Counted from the first letter of the stretch, positions 1 to 9,715 are shown. The stretch: 39,046 nucleotides of DNA from Colimorpha sp045597945 (GCA_045597945.1 JAZLLD010000061.1:1-39046); one strand, 5' to 3'. Notes: generated by a model from the sequence alone, not told the origin. Numbers and translations: made by a program.

Positions 1-1
1 G

Positions 2-2887
2 GCTTTGTGTAGTGGTTTCACTATCTTATTCCTCTTCTGGGGAATTACTTTGCTAGGCAAACACCTCTTGCCCGACCCGAAGAATCCTTCGCTGAAAGAC
101 CCCCGCACATGGGGCGTGTTTGCCGCTGGCGTAGTGGGCGCTTTAGTCTATACCTTCAGCGACACTTTCTGGTTCTCCGCTGTCGAGGGTGAAGTTTATG
201 CCATGTCGTCATTCTTCACCGCTGTGGTGTTCTGGGCTATTTTGAAGTGGGAAGAGCAGGCCGACGATTCTCGCTCGTTGCGCTGGCTGGTGCTTATCTG
301 CCTGCTGGTAGGTGTGGCCATCGGTGTCCACCTGCTCAACTTGCTGACAGTGCCGGCAATCGTTTATGTGGTGTATTTCCGCAAATGGGAGAAGACCACC
401 TTCAAAGGCTTCTTGGTGAGTGGCGTTATCAGTTTGATACTGCTGGCCGTCATCCTGTGGGGTATCATCCCGGGCATTGTCAATGTTGATTCTGCTTTCG
501 ACGTATTCTTTGTCAACACCCTGGGTCTGCCTTTCAACAGTGGCACTATCTTCTTCTTCCTCTTGCTGGTGGCCTTCATCGTGTGGGCTCTCTGGTTCAC
601 TTCCCCCAAGAAAAAGAACAAGCCCGTGCTGAATGCCGCTGTTCTCGGATTCATGATGCTGGTGCTCGGCTACAGCACTTTCTTTGTGCTGGTCATCCGT
701 GCCAATACCAACACTCCTTTGAATGAGAACGCACCCAAGGACGCTGTTGCCATGCGTGCTTATCTGGGTCGCGAACAGTATGGCGAGACTCCTCTGCTGA
801 CTGGTCAGTACTACACCGCTGGCCGTCCTATCGATGCTAAGAATGGCTATACCAAATATGTTCGCGGTACCGATGAGCGAGGCAAGGATAAATACATTGC
901 CGCATCCTATCAGCAGAAATTCATCTATCGCCAGAACCACACCGGTGTGTTCCCCCGCATGTATAGCGACGATGCTGGCCGCCGTCACCCCGAGTTCTAT
1001 GAATACTGGGCTGGCAAGTGCCGTGGCGACCACAAGCCCACTGGTGCTCAGAACCTGAAATATTTCCATGGCTATCAGATGGGCTTCATGTACTGGCGTT
1101 ACTTCATGTGGAATTTCGCCGGCCGTCAGAACGATATCCAGGGCCATTACTTCAATGATGATGGTACCCGCGACTATATGAACGGCAACTGGATCTGTGG
1201 TATCAAGGCCATTGACCAGGCTCGTCTCGGCCCCCAGGACAACCTGCCCGACCACATGGCTAACAACAAGGCTCGCAACACCTATTATCTGCTGCCCTTG
1301 ATTCTCGGCCTCATCGGCTTGGTCTACCATATCCGCAAGAGCAAGAAAGATGCGTTCATCGTTTTCATCATGTTCTTCATGACTGGTATCGCTATCGGCA
1401 TCTACCTCAACATGCCTCCCCGTCAGCCTCGTGAGCGCGACTATGCTTTCGTGGGTTCCTTCAGCTTCTTTGCCATGTGGATTGGCTTGGGCGTGATGGC
1501 CTTGGCCGACTGGCTGACCAAGCTGCTCAAGAAAGAGACCCTCTATAAGTTCATCATGCCTGTGGTCTTTGTGCTCTGCATGCTCGGTGTTCCTGTGCTC
1601 ATGGCCAACGAGAACTGGGATGACCACGACCGTAGCGAGAAGTATGCCGCCCGCGACTGGGCCAAGAACTATCTGGCTTCTGTCGATGAAAATGGTGTCC
1701 TCATCACCTTCGGCGACAACGACACATTCCCCTTGTGGTATGCTCAGGAAGTCGAAGGTTTCCGCACCGATGTCCGCATCCTCAACTACACCCTTAGCGG
1801 TATGCACTGGTACTGTGAGCAGCTCTTCAACAAACTCTATGAGAGCGAGGCCATTGAGTTTACCCTGCCTAAGGAGTTTTACGGCTTGGGCAAGGATGTG
1901 GTCTATCTGCAGGATAGAACTAATGACTATTACGAGGTTACCGACATCCTGACTCTCCTCCGCGACCATCCCGAGAAGTTCCGCGTGGTTGATGGCCGTG
2001 GCGAGACCGTCACCGTCCTCCCCACCTCTCACTTCAAGATGACCCTTGATATCCCCGACCTCGTTAAGCGTGGTGTTATCCCCGCTGAGTTGGCCGACAA
2101 GGTTGATCCCGTCATCAGATGGCAGGTCACTAAGGGCAACCTTATGCGTCATGAGTTGATGGTACTCGACATGCTAGGCACCAACAAATTCAAACGTGAT
2201 ATCAACATCATGAATCCCGGCTACATTAAGGATGTGTTCCCGCCTATCCGCCAGTATGTTGTCCAGGATGGTTTGAACTTCAAGCTGATTCCCTTCAAGG
2301 CCGAGCTCTCTCAGCCCGTCCTCTACGATAACCGTGAAGACAAGTACCTCCTCCAGTCCTTCACCGAGGATTCTTATGACTACTTCCTTCATGGCTACAA
2401 GGATGCCGAGGGCCAGGTACACGAGCTGCAGTGGGGTAACCTCAACAGCGATATCTATGTCGATCCCGTTAGCGTCAACATGGGCACCGTCCAGCGTCAG
2501 ACCTTCTGCATTGCCGCCCGCGAGCTGATGCAGAAAGGCGACACCGTTCGCGCTCGCCAGATGCTTGACCTCAGCGACAAATTCTTCCCCGAGAGCAACT
2601 TCGCATACGATAAGTTCAGCATGATCATGGTTGACCTCTATTGCGACGCTTTCGGTAAAGAGCGTGCCGCTAAGATCTGGGACGGTATCTTCAACTACTA
2701 CAGCCAGGATATGGTCTACTACAGCCAATACTCTGCCACCAACAAGTCGGCAGGCGTATACCAGCTGCTGCAGGAGACCGCCCAGATGCTCTATGGCCTC
2801 AACCAACTTGCCGTCCAGGTGCTGGACGACAAAGCTCGTGCCGAGGAGTGTATGTCCTTGCTCAACGAATTAGGCTATCATATCTAA
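2..2887 (+). CDS. DUF2723 family membrane protein (5'-truncated by window edge)
   Basis: This is a large membrane protein of the DUF2723 family, common in Bacteroidetes and related to GT-C/protein O-mannosyltransferase-type glycosyltransferases. The reading frame is open to the window edge (codon frame starts at base 2), so the N-terminus is missing and no start can be assigned; the TTG at 5 is internal. About the first 500 residues visible carry roughly eleven hydrophobic segments, including conserved-looking stretches such as EGEVYAMSSFF and MPPRQPRERDYAF. A soluble C-terminal part of about 420 residues follows, opening with ITFGDNDTFPLWYAQEVEG. Family membership is confident from these motifs; the sugar donor and acceptor are unknown. 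It is followed after 9 nt by a small gene on the same strand. Confidence 0.9.
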   Translation, partial: ALCSGFTILFLFWGITLLGKHLLPDPKNPSLKDPRTWGVFAAGVVGALVYTFSDTFWFSAVEGEVYAMSSFFTAVVFWAILKWEEQADDSRSLRWLVLICLLVGVAIGVHLLNLLTVPAIVYVVYFRKWEKTTFKGFLVSGVISLILLAVILWGIIPGIVNVDSAFDVFFVNTLGLPFNSGTIFFFLLLVAFIVWALWFTSPKKKNKPVLNAAVLGFMMLVLGYSTFFVLVIRANTNTPLNENAPKDAVAMRAYLGREQYGETPLLTGQYYTAGRPIDAKNGYTKYVRGTDERGKDKYIAASYQQKFIYRQNHTGVFPRMYSDDAGRRHPEFYEYWAGKCRGDHKPTGAQNLKYFHGYQMGFMYWRYFMWNFAGRQNDIQGHYFNDDGTRDYMNGNWICGIKAIDQARLGPQDNLPDHMANNKARNTYYLLPLILGLIGLVYHIRKSKKDAFIVFIMFFMTGIAIGIYLNMPPRQPRERDYAFVGSFSFFAMWIGLGVMALADWLTKLLKKETLYKFIMPVVFVLCMLGVPVLMANENWDDHDRSEKYAARDWAKNYLASVDENGVLITFGDNDTFPLWYAQEVEGFRTDVRILNYTLSGMHWYCEQLFNKLYESEAIEFTLPKEFYGLGKDVVYLQDRTNDYYEVTDILTLLRDHPEKFRVVDGRGETVTVLPTSHFKMTLDIPDLVKRGVIPAELADKVDPVIRWQVTKGNLMRHELMVLDMLGTNKFKRDINIMNPGYIKDVFPPIRQYVVQDGLNFKLIPFKAELSQPVLYDNREDKYLLQSFTEDSYDYFLHGYKDAEGQVHELQWGNLNSDIYVDPVSVNMGTVQRQTFCIAARELMQKGDTVRARQMLDLSDKFFPESNFAYDKFSMIMVDLYCDAFGKERAAKIWDGIFNYYSQDMVYYSQYSATNKSAGVYQLLQETAQMLYGLNQLAVQVLDDKARAEECMSLLNELGYHI

Positions 2888-2896
2888 TCTAAAGTT

Positions 2897-3154
2897 GTGA
2901 AAGTCAAGATAAAAAAGCCAAAAGTTAAGAAATTCAGCATTACCCTCCCCGAGCGGGAGGGTAAGTTGCTGAAAATGTATGCCGACGACTATGGCATCAC
3001 CCGCCCCGCCGCCATCCGCAAAATGGTGCGCGAAGGGTTGAAGCAGTATCGTGCCGCCAAGGGCAATATTGAGCCCGACAACCAATTGACTCTTTTTGAC
3101 TCTCTGCAGATGGATATTTTTAGTGGCAACAATACTATTGACGACTCTGAATAA
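2897..3154 (+). CDS. small ribbon-helix-helix-like protein
   Basis: An 85-residue basic protein starting at a GTG 9 nt after the DUF2723 stop. The N-terminus is lysine-rich (VKIKKPKVKKF). It is followed by FSITLPEREGKLLKMYADDYGITRPAAIRKMVREGL, whose beta strand plus two helices match the ribbon-helix-helix (CopG/Arc-like) pattern. The tail is acidic (NNTIDDSE). Such proteins usually bind DNA as dimers; a target cannot be read from the sequence. It ends 10 nt before atpB, so it is probably cotranscribed with it. The fold is inferred from pattern only, and no cognate toxin gene lies beside it. Confidence 0.65.
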   Translation: MKVKIKKPKVKKFSITLPEREGKLLKMYADDYGITRPAAIRKMVREGLKQYRAAKGNIEPDNQLTLFDSLQMDIFSGNNTIDDSE

Positions 3155-3164
3155 TTCGATAACC

Positions 3165-4316
3165 ATGAAACAATTCATCTTATTTCTCCTCGCATCGGTC
3201 CTATCTTGGTCAACCTTTGCCCATGAGGCCGTCACCTTGGCCGCGTCACAACCCCAACCCGATTCGGCTTTAGTTGCAGGGGAGAATGTTTCAGCAGAGT
3301 CTTTCGACCCCGGCTCTACCATTGTAGGCCACATTACTGATGCCCATAGCTGGCATCTTTTTGATTATAAGGATAAATCTGGTCGCGAACACTCCGTGGC
3401 CATACCCTTGCCCGTCATCCTCATCCACCAGGGCCGTCTTGATGTCTTCATGTCCTCCAAGTTCCAGCATGGCCATGCCGACTACCGGGGCTACAGACTT
3501 GTTGGTGGCGGTCTTGTGAAAGAGGAAATAATATGTGTCGACCAGGCTGGGCAACCCCAACTCGATGCCCAGGGCCAGGTCCTCAAACCTCTCGACTTCT
3601 CCATCTCTAAAATTCCTGCTGCCATTATGATCGTCGTGGCCTTGCTCATCGCCATCATCATGATTGCCAAGCAGGGCTATCGAAAACGCCAGAACCAGGC
3701 CCCTAAGGGGCTGCAGTCCGTGGTCGAACTGCTGGTCGTCTTCGTGCGCGACAGCATCGCCATCCCCATGATAGGCCAGCACCACTACCAGCGCTACCTT
3801 CCCTATCTGCTCACTCTCTTCTTCTTCATCTTTTTTAGCAACTGCATGGGACTCATACCCTTCTTTCCCGCAGGTGCCAACATCACCGGCAACATCGCCG
3901 TAACCGCCATTCTTGCCCTCATCACCTTCTTCATCACCAATCTGAGCGGCAACAAACACTATTGGATTGACATCTTCAACACCCCCGGCGTTCCCGCCTG
4001 GCTCAAGATATTCCCCCTCATGCCCGTGGTCGAACTCGTAGGCGTCTTCACCAAGCCTATTGTGCTCATGATTCGTTTGTTCGCCAACATGACAGCAGGC
4101 CACATCGTCATCCTCGGCTTCCTAGTGCTCATCTTCATCATCACCAATCTGATGGGTCTTGCCGTAGGTGCCGGAGTCTCTGTCGTTTCGGTTCTCTTCA
4201 GCGTGTTCATCAGTGTTCTGGAATGCCTCGTGGCCTACATCCAGGCCTTTGTGTTCACCATGCTCACCGCCCTCTATATCGGTATGGCCGTGGCCGAGCC
4301 CACCCACACCAAATAG
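3165..4316 (+). CDS. atpB: F0F1 ATP synthase subunit a
   Basis: This is the membrane subunit a of the F0 proton channel, about 383 residues. The ATG at 3165 is chosen over upstream in-frame starts because it opens a clean signal peptide (MKQFILFLLASVLSWSTFAHE). A long periplasmic N-terminal extension follows, as in other Bacteroidetes. The membrane part starts near residue 145. The essential channel arginine is visible as Arg304 in KPIVLMIRLFANMTAGH, followed by a C-terminal helix with VECLVAYIQAFVFTMLTALYI-type features (observed as LECLVAYIQAFVFTML). It therefore looks functional. Its context is odd: subunit c, b, delta, alpha and gamma genes would normally follow, but pgk comes next after 43 nt. 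Confidence 0.95.
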   Translation: MKQFILFLLASVLSWSTFAHEAVTLAASQPQPDSALVAGENVSAESFDPGSTIVGHITDAHSWHLFDYKDKSGREHSVAIPLPVILIHQGRLDVFMSSKFQHGHADYRGYRLVGGGLVKEEIICVDQAGQPQLDAQGQVLKPLDFSISKIPAAIMIVVALLIAIIMIAKQGYRKRQNQAPKGLQSVVELLVVFVRDSIAIPMIGQHHYQRYLPYLLTLFFFIFFSNCMGLIPFFPAGANITGNIAVTAILALITFFITNLSGNKHYWIDIFNTPGVPAWLKIFPLMPVVELVGVFTKPIVLMIRLFANMTAGHIVILGFLVLIFIITNLMGLAVGAGVSVVSVLFSVFISVLECLVAYIQAFVFTMLTALYIGMAVAEPTHTK

Positions 4317-4359
4317 CCGGTCCCCTGACTTGAAATCTATTAACAAATACTTATAAACT

Positions 4360-5553
4360 ATGAAATCAATCAAAGATACCAACTTCGCAGGCCGTAAGGT
4401 CCTTGTCCGTGTCGACTTCAACGTGCCCATGGACGACAAGCTCAACATAACCGACGACACCCGCATCCGCGAGTCTCTCCCCACCCTCAACAAGCTCCTT
4501 GCCGATGGTGCCGCACTCATCATCATGGCCCACTTTGGTCGCCCCAAGGGCGGTTTCGATGCAGCCCTCTCGCTTGAGCCCGTGGCCAAATATCTCGCCA
4601 CCCTCATCAACCGTCCCGTCCAGTTCACCCAGTCCATGTTGGGCGAGGGCAAGGCTGAGGCCATGGCTGCCAACCTCAAGGCTGGCGAGGTCATGCTTCT
4701 CGAGAACATCCGCTTCTATGAGGGCGAGACCAAAGGCGACGAAAAGCTTGCCGAGCAGCTGTCTAAACTCGGCGACTGCTATGTGAATGATGCCTTCGGC
4801 GCTGCCCATCGTGAGCACAGCTCCACCGCCACCATCGCCAAGTTCTTCCCCAACGACAAATACTTCGGCCTCCTCATGGAGAACGAGGTTACTAACCTTC
4901 AGAAACTCATGACCAGCGCCCCCCGTCCCTTCACCGCCATCATCGGTGGCAGCAAGGTCAGCAGCAAGATCGGCATCCTGGAGAACCTTATCGACAAAGT
5001 CGACAACATGGTCATCATTGGCGGTATGCGCTACACCTTCACCAAGGCCCTGGGCGGCAAGATTGGCAACTCCATTCACGAAGACGACAAGATGGACCTC
5101 GCCCTCGAACTCATGCAGAAGATGAAAGACCGCGGCGTCAACTACTATCTCCCCACCGACAGCGTCATCGCCGATGCTTTCAGCAACGATGCCAACACCC
5201 AGATTGTTCCCTCTGACCAGGTTCCCGATGGTTGGGAGTCTATGGACTGCGGTCCTGAGAGTTGCAAGATGCTTCGCGATGTCATCATGAGTTCCAAGAC
5301 CATCCTTTGGAACGGACCTGCCGGCGTATTCGAACTTCCCGCTTTCGCTAAGGGCACCAACGAGATAGCCAAATGTGTAGCTGAAGCCTGCAAACAGGGC
5401 ACCTTTGCCGCTGTAGGTGGTGGCGACTCTGTTGCCGCCGTCAAGCAGATGGGCCTTGCCGACCAGATGAGCTACGTCTCCACCGGTGGTGGCGCCATGC
5501 TCGAATACCTTGAAGGCAAAACCCTCCCCGGCATCGCCGCCATTGAGAAATAA
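4360..5553 (+). CDS. pgk: phosphoglycerate kinase
   Basis: A glycolytic enzyme that transfers phosphate between 1,3-bisphosphoglycerate and ADP. At 397 residues it has the usual family length. The N-terminal substrate signature VLVRVDFNVPMD, the substrate loop MAHFGRPKG, the basic/hinge motif IGGSKVSSKIGILENL, and the nucleotide-binding GGGDSVAAVKQMG near the C-terminus are all present. The ATG at 4360 lies in an A-rich context. It is followed by a large inverted repeat (5568-5631) that may end transcription. Confidence 0.98.
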   Translation: MKSIKDTNFAGRKVLVRVDFNVPMDDKLNITDDTRIRESLPTLNKLLADGAALIIMAHFGRPKGGFDAALSLEPVAKYLATLINRPVQFTQSMLGEGKAEAMAANLKAGEVMLLENIRFYEGETKGDEKLAEQLSKLGDCYVNDAFGAAHREHSSTATIAKFFPNDKYFGLLMENEVTNLQKLMTSAPRPFTAIIGGSKVSSKIGILENLIDKVDNMVIIGGMRYTFTKALGGKIGNSIHEDDKMDLALELMQKMKDRGVNYYLPTDSVIADAFSNDANTQIVPSDQVPDGWESMDCGPESCKMLRDVIMSSKTILWNGPAGVFELPAFAKGTNEIAKCVAEACKQGTFAAVGGGDSVAAVKQMGLADQMSYVSTGGGAMLEYLEGKTLPGIAAIEK

Positions 5554-5567
5554 TAGTTTAATGTAAC

Positions 5568-5631
5568 TTTAACCTTAACGTTAGCTTCGGTATCATTTTC
5601 GATGCGTGCCGAAGTTAACGTTAAGGTAAAA
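5568..5631 (+). terminator. long imperfect inverted repeat downstream of pgk
   Basis: Two arms of about 23 nt (5568-5590 and 5609-5631) are complementary with two mismatches. Each contains TAACGTTAAGG or its complement next to CCGAAG. The loop is about 18 nt, and an A/T-rich stretch follows. It starts 15 nt after the pgk stop, so a terminator or mRNA-end hairpin for pgk is the simplest reading, although there is no clean U-run. A small repeat element is the alternative. Confidence 0.45.
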
Positions 5632-5675
5632 TATAATACTAGTAAATCTAGAAAAGCTTGGGCGTCCAGACATAA

Positions 5676-7466
5676 ATGAGCGCAAATCATTTCCTTCCCA
5701 TCACCCTTGAAGAGGTAAAACGACTTGGTTGGAGCGAGGTGGACATTATCATCGTCAGTGGCGATGCCTATGTCGACCACCCCTCCTTTGGCACCGCCGT
5801 CATCGGCCGCACCCTTGAGGCTGCCGGCTACCGTGTGGCCATCATCCCCCAACCCAATTGGCGCGACGACCTACGCGACTTCCGCAAGTTCGGCCGCCCG
5901 CGCCTCTATTTCGGTGTCACCTCCGGAGTTATGGACTCCATGGTCAACCACTACACCGCCGCCCGCCGCCTTCGCCACGACGATGCCTACACCCCCGGTG
6001 GTGCTTTCGGCTTCCGCCCCGACTACGCCACTTATGTCTACACCCGCATCCTTAAGCAGCTATACCCCGACACCCCTGTCGTCATCGGCGGTGTCGAGGC
6101 CTCCATGCGCCGCCTTTGCCACTATGACTATTGGTCCGACACCCTCAAGCCCTCCATCTTGGCCGAGTGCCCTGCCGACCTCCTCGTCTACGGCATGGCA
6201 GAGAAAAGCATGGTCAAGGTGGCCGACCTCCTGGCCGACAACGAGCCGCTATACAAGCTCCATGCCCTCCCCCAGGTGGCCTACCTCGGCCAGCCCTCCC
6301 CCAAAGCGGCCGATGCCATCCGGCTCCACAGCTTTGAGGAATGTCAGAAATCCAAGCGCAAGCAGGCCGAGAACTTCCATAAGATAGAAGTTGAGAGCAA
6401 CAAGATCGAGGCTGCAACTCTCGTCCAGCCTCACGGCCAGTCCTTTGTGGTGGTCAACCCGCCCGAGCCGCCCATGACCACCGAGGAAATGGATGCCTCC
6501 TTTGACCTTCCCTACCTTCGCCAGCCCCATCCCAAGTACAAGAAGCGTGGCACCGTGCCCGCCTTCGAGATGATCAAGAACTCCGTCAACATCCATCGTG
6601 GCTGCTTTGGCGGTTGCTCTTTCTGTACCATCTCTGCCCATCAGGGCAAGCAGATAGCCTCGCGGTCCGAGGCCTCCATCATGCGCGAAGTGCGCCAGCT
6701 GGCCGCCGACCCCAACTTCAACGGAGTCATCTCCGACCTCGGCGGCCCCTCCGCCAACATGTACCGCATGTCCGGCAAGAACAAGGACCTCTGTCGCCGC
6801 TGCCCCCGCTACAGTTGCATCCAGCCCAGTATCTGCAAGAACCTCAACTCTGACCATGCCCCGCTCCTCGATCTCTACCGCAAGGTCCAGGCTGTCCCCG
6901 GCATCAAACATGTCTATATCGGTAGCGGCATCCGCTGCGACCTCTTCACCGACAACAATCACGGCTACGACTATTTCCGTCAAGTGGTCCTCCACCATGT
7001 GGGTGGCCGCCTCAAAGTGGCACCCGAGCACACCAGTGCCCGCGTGCTTGGCTACATGCGCAAGCCCAAGTTCGACTTGTTCCTCGACACCAAGGCGCGG
7101 TTCGACACCATCTGCCGCCAGGCTGGTGTGCGCTACCAACTCATCCCTTATTTCATCAGCTCCCATCCCGGCTGCCAGCTGCGCGACATGGCCGAGCTGG
7201 CCCTAGAGATGAAGCGGTTAGGCTACCGCCTCGAGCAGATCCAGGATTTCACCCCCACGCCCATGACCCTCAGCACCGAGATGTACTACACCGGCATCAA
7301 CCCCGAGACCATGGAACCCGTCTATGTGGCAAAAACGCCCAACGAGAAAAAAGAGCAGAACCTCATGTTCTTCTACTACAAGCGCGAATGCCAGCCCGCC
7401 ATCCGCCAGGCCCTTCGCAATCACCACCTCGACGGCTACATTCCCAAACTGTTAGGCAAGTTTTGA
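5676..7466 (+). CDS. YgiQ family radical SAM protein
   Basis: A 596-residue protein of the YgiQ (UPF0313) radical SAM family. The N-terminal domain contains MSANHFLPITLEEVKRLGW and GDAYVDHPSFG. The radical SAM core has the CX3CX2C iron-sulfur cluster ligands at Cys310, Cys314 and Cys317 (RGCFGGCSFCTI). A second cysteine set (CRRCPRYSCIQPSIC) follows, as does VAPEHTS, which is typical of the family. The length matches the family. The reaction catalysed by YgiQ proteins is not established, so no substrate is claimed. The gene stands alone, between the pgk hairpin and the repeat-bearing intergenic region. Confidence 0.95.
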   Translation: MSANHFLPITLEEVKRLGWSEVDIIIVSGDAYVDHPSFGTAVIGRTLEAAGYRVAIIPQPNWRDDLRDFRKFGRPRLYFGVTSGVMDSMVNHYTAARRLRHDDAYTPGGAFGFRPDYATYVYTRILKQLYPDTPVVIGGVEASMRRLCHYDYWSDTLKPSILAECPADLLVYGMAEKSMVKVADLLADNEPLYKLHALPQVAYLGQPSPKAADAIRLHSFEECQKSKRKQAENFHKIEVESNKIEAATLVQPHGQSFVVVNPPEPPMTTEEMDASFDLPYLRQPHPKYKKRGTVPAFEMIKNSVNIHRGCFGGCSFCTISAHQGKQIASRSEASIMREVRQLAADPNFNGVISDLGGPSANMYRMSGKNKDLCRRCPRYSCIQPSICKNLNSDHAPLLDLYRKVQAVPGIKHVYIGSGIRCDLFTDNNHGYDYFRQVVLHHVGGRLKVAPEHTSARVLGYMRKPKFDLFLDTKARFDTICRQAGVRYQLIPYFISSHPGCQLRDMAELALEMKRLGYRLEQIQDFTPTPMTLSTEMYYTGINPETMEPVYVAKTPNEKKEQNLMFFYYKRECQPAIRQALRNHHLDGYIPKLLGKF

Positions 7467-7522
7467 AAACGGCAAAAAGTGAAGAGGGTTGCTGCACGGC
7501 AACTTTCAATTGCGCATCGGAA

Positions 7523-7915
7523 GAATGACCAATAGATATAGAATACATTCTAGATATAGAATCATGATTCTATATCTGCGCCAAATTATGTGGCATTGAT
7601 CATTTGTGGTGGTTTGGCTGTTAAATTGCTGTTATTCAAATGGTAGCATGTTGGTATTCGCACCATTGATAATTGTTCGCCACATTGGTATGGCCATAAA
7701 TCTAGAATATAGAATCGCGTAACACATTGATTTTGCACAAATGCGCGCACTGTCGCAAAAATCCATTCTAGATTCTATATTTTGGGTTTCCATACATTCT
7801 CCGTTCACCCCTTGTGATTCCGCTCCTCAAAGCGAACCTACCCCGTAGAATCAACGGAGCTACAGCGGGGTTACAGCTTTCCAACATTCAATCTATAACC
7901 CCGCGTAGTATGCGA
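7523..7915. repeat. dispersed noncoding repeat, copy 1
   Basis: Copy 1 of an intergenic repeat whose second copy is at 26423-26862. The core (7523-7784) begins GAATGACCAATAGATATAG and ends at ATTCTAGATTCTATATTTT. It contains several copies of TATAGAAT/ATTCTATA, including a perfect 26-nt palindrome at 7552-7577. A second module (7839-7915) begins TACCCCGTAGAATCAACGG and contains a hairpin (7866-7873 with 7896-7903). No credible reading frame spans it. It fills most of the gap between the convergent ygiQ-like gene and the DUF853 gene. It could be a decayed mobile element, a MITE-like sequence or a conserved structured RNA. Confidence 0.8.
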
Positions 7916-7957
7916 TTCCATTTTTGACAACCAGTCTTTTCTTGAAATCGCTTGTCT

Positions 7958-9520
7958 CTATTTTCCCTTGAGCAGTGAGCCGAGGAGGCCGCGGCCGAGT
8001 TTGAAGGCGGTGTTGACGAGTTCGCGTTTGGCTTTCTGTGCGGCCATCTTTTCGAGGCTGCCCAGCACACTGTTGTCTCTCTGGCGTTGGCGTTCGCGCT
8101 CGGCGGCTTTGCGCTTGCGCTCTTCGGCAGCCTGGAGCCGCTCCTCTTCGCGCTGCTGCTTGGCGAGCTCCTTCTGCTGGCGTTCCTCCTCCTTGCGCTC
8201 CTCAGCCAAAGCCTTCTCCTGCTGTTGCTTAGAGAGCTTCTCGGTGAGGATTTCGTAGGCGGAGATACAGTCAATCATGCGGTCGTATTTGCCAAAAACC
8301 ATGGAGGTCTGCATGACTTGCTGACGCTCGGCAGGGGTGAGGGCTCCGGCTTGTCCCTCGGGGGGCAGGATTTTGGCACGTTCCACCATGGTGGGCACAC
8401 CTTTGGCGTCGAGGAATGAGACAAGTGCCTCTCCCACACCCAGTTGGGTGATGACTTCGGCAGTGTCGAAGGCGGGGTTGGTGCGGAAAGTCTCGGCGGC
8501 TACCCGCACGGCTTTCTGGTCGCGGGGGGTGTAGGCGCGGAGGGCGTGCTGCACACGGTTGCCGAGCTGGCCGAGGACAGTGTCGGGAATATCGGAAGGG
8601 TTCTGAGTGCAGAAATAGATGCCCACGCCCTTGGAGCGGATGAGGCGCACCATCTGCTCAATCTTCTCCAGCAGCGACTTGCTGATGCCGTTGAAGAGCA
8701 TGTGGGCTTCATCAAAGAAGAACACCAGTTTGGGCTTGTCGAGGTCGCCCACCTCGGGGAGCTGCTCATAGAGCTCGCTCATGAGGTAGAGGAGGAAGGA
8801 AGTGTAGATCTTGGGGGAGTTGACAATCTTGTCGGAAGCGAGGATGTTGACAACACCCTGGCCCTGGCGGGTTTGGAGAAAATCGAAGATGTCGATGGCC
8901 GGCTCGCCGAAAAATTTGTCGCCGCCTTGGTCCTCGAGGCTGAGGAGGCTGCGCTGGATGGCGCCGATGGTGGCGGTGCTGATGTTGCCGTAGGAGGTGG
9001 TGTACTGGGCGCGGTTGTTGCCGACTTCCTCAAGCATCTTGCGGAGGTCCTTGAGGTCAATGAGCAGCAAGTTTTGGTCGTCGGCAATGCGGAACACCAT
9101 GTTGAGGACATCGCTCTGGGTGTCGTTGAGGTCGAGGATGCGGGAGAGGAGCATGGGGCCCATCTCGGAAATGGTGGTGCGAAGGGGATGGCCTTGTTCG
9201 CCAAACACATCCCAGAAGCAGACCGGGGCAGCCTTATAGGCAAATCCGAAGTCCTGCAAATGGTTGTCGGCCACACTCTTGTCGAAATGCACATTGCCGC
9301 CGCCGGCCTTGCCCAGGCCGGAGAGGTCGCCCTTGATATCGGTGGCAAAAACAGGCACGCCCATGGCGCTGAAAGTTTCGGCCAGATTCTGCAGGGTGCA
9401 GGTCTTGCCGGTTCCGGTAGCACCGGCGATGAGACCGTGGCGGTTGGCCATTTGGGGGAGGATGCCGAGGCGGGTGGTGCCGGCAATTGCGTTGAAGGGG
9501 ATACCAGTTTTGTCGATCAT
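7958..9520 (-). CDS. DUF853/HerA-type helicase-like ATPase
   Basis: A 520-residue P-loop ATPase of the DUF853 (YjgR) family, related to HerA/FtsK-type ATPases. Walker A is at residues 32-40 (AGATGTGKT). Walker B lies near residue 265 (KLVFFFDEAHMLF), and an arginine-rich segment (RAYTPRDQKAVRVAAETF) follows. The C-terminal 90 residues are strongly charged and predicted coiled coil (repeats such as EERKEEERQQKELAKQQREEE, shortened here), ending in a hydrophobic KLGRGLLGSLLKGK. The ATG at 9520 gives the canonical N-terminus. The biological role of the family is unclear. The gene is transcribed towards the ygiQ-like gene, with a probable promoter at 9716-9723. Confidence 0.93.
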   Translation of the reverse strand: MIDKTGIPFNAIAGTTRLGILPQMANRHGLIAGATGTGKTCTLQNLAETFSAMGVPVFATDIKGDLSGLGKAGGGNVHFDKSVADNHLQDFGFAYKAAPVCFWDVFGEQGHPLRTTISEMGPMLLSRILDLNDTQSDVLNMVFRIADDQNLLLIDLKDLRKMLEEVGNNRAQYTTSYGNISTATIGAIQRSLLSLEDQGGDKFFGEPAIDIFDFLQTRQGQGVVNILASDKIVNSPKIYTSFLLYLMSELYEQLPEVGDLDKPKLVFFFDEAHMLFNGISKSLLEKIEQMVRLIRSKGVGIYFCTQNPSDIPDTVLGQLGNRVQHALRAYTPRDQKAVRVAAETFRTNPAFDTAEVITQLGVGEALVSFLDAKGVPTMVERAKILPPEGQAGALTPAERQQVMQTSMVFGKYDRMIDCISAYEILTEKLSKQQQEKALAEERKEEERQQKELAKQQREEERLQAAEERKRKAAERERQRQRDNSVLGSLEKMAAQKAKRELVNTAFKLGRGLLGSLLKGK

Positions 9521-9715
9521 AGGGCGATGTGTGTTTGTGTTGAGCTGATATTTGTGAGTGACTTAGTTGTAGTAGAATGGCTTGAACGATTAGTTAATAG
9601 GACATATATGCGGCGAAGTCATTAATCAACAAATTTCAATTCAATAATGTTCATTGTTTAACAATCAGTTTCTTAGCATTGAAATGGGCGCTGTGGTGCG
9701 GGCCATTTTCTTTTG

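Noticed and set aside
209..2152. 647-codon open frame on the minus strand
   Set aside because: It lies wholly opposite the DUF2723 gene, has no family motifs, and is explained by the codon bias of the real gene.
3096..3164. Upstream in-frame start for atpB
   Set aside because: It would overlap the small RHH-like gene and bury the signal peptide that begins at the ATG 3165.
8444..9625. 393-codon plus-strand frame opposite the DUF853 gene
   Set aside because: Composition is valine, glycine, glutamate and aspartate rich, typical of an antisense shadow; the minus-strand frame has Walker A and B motifs.
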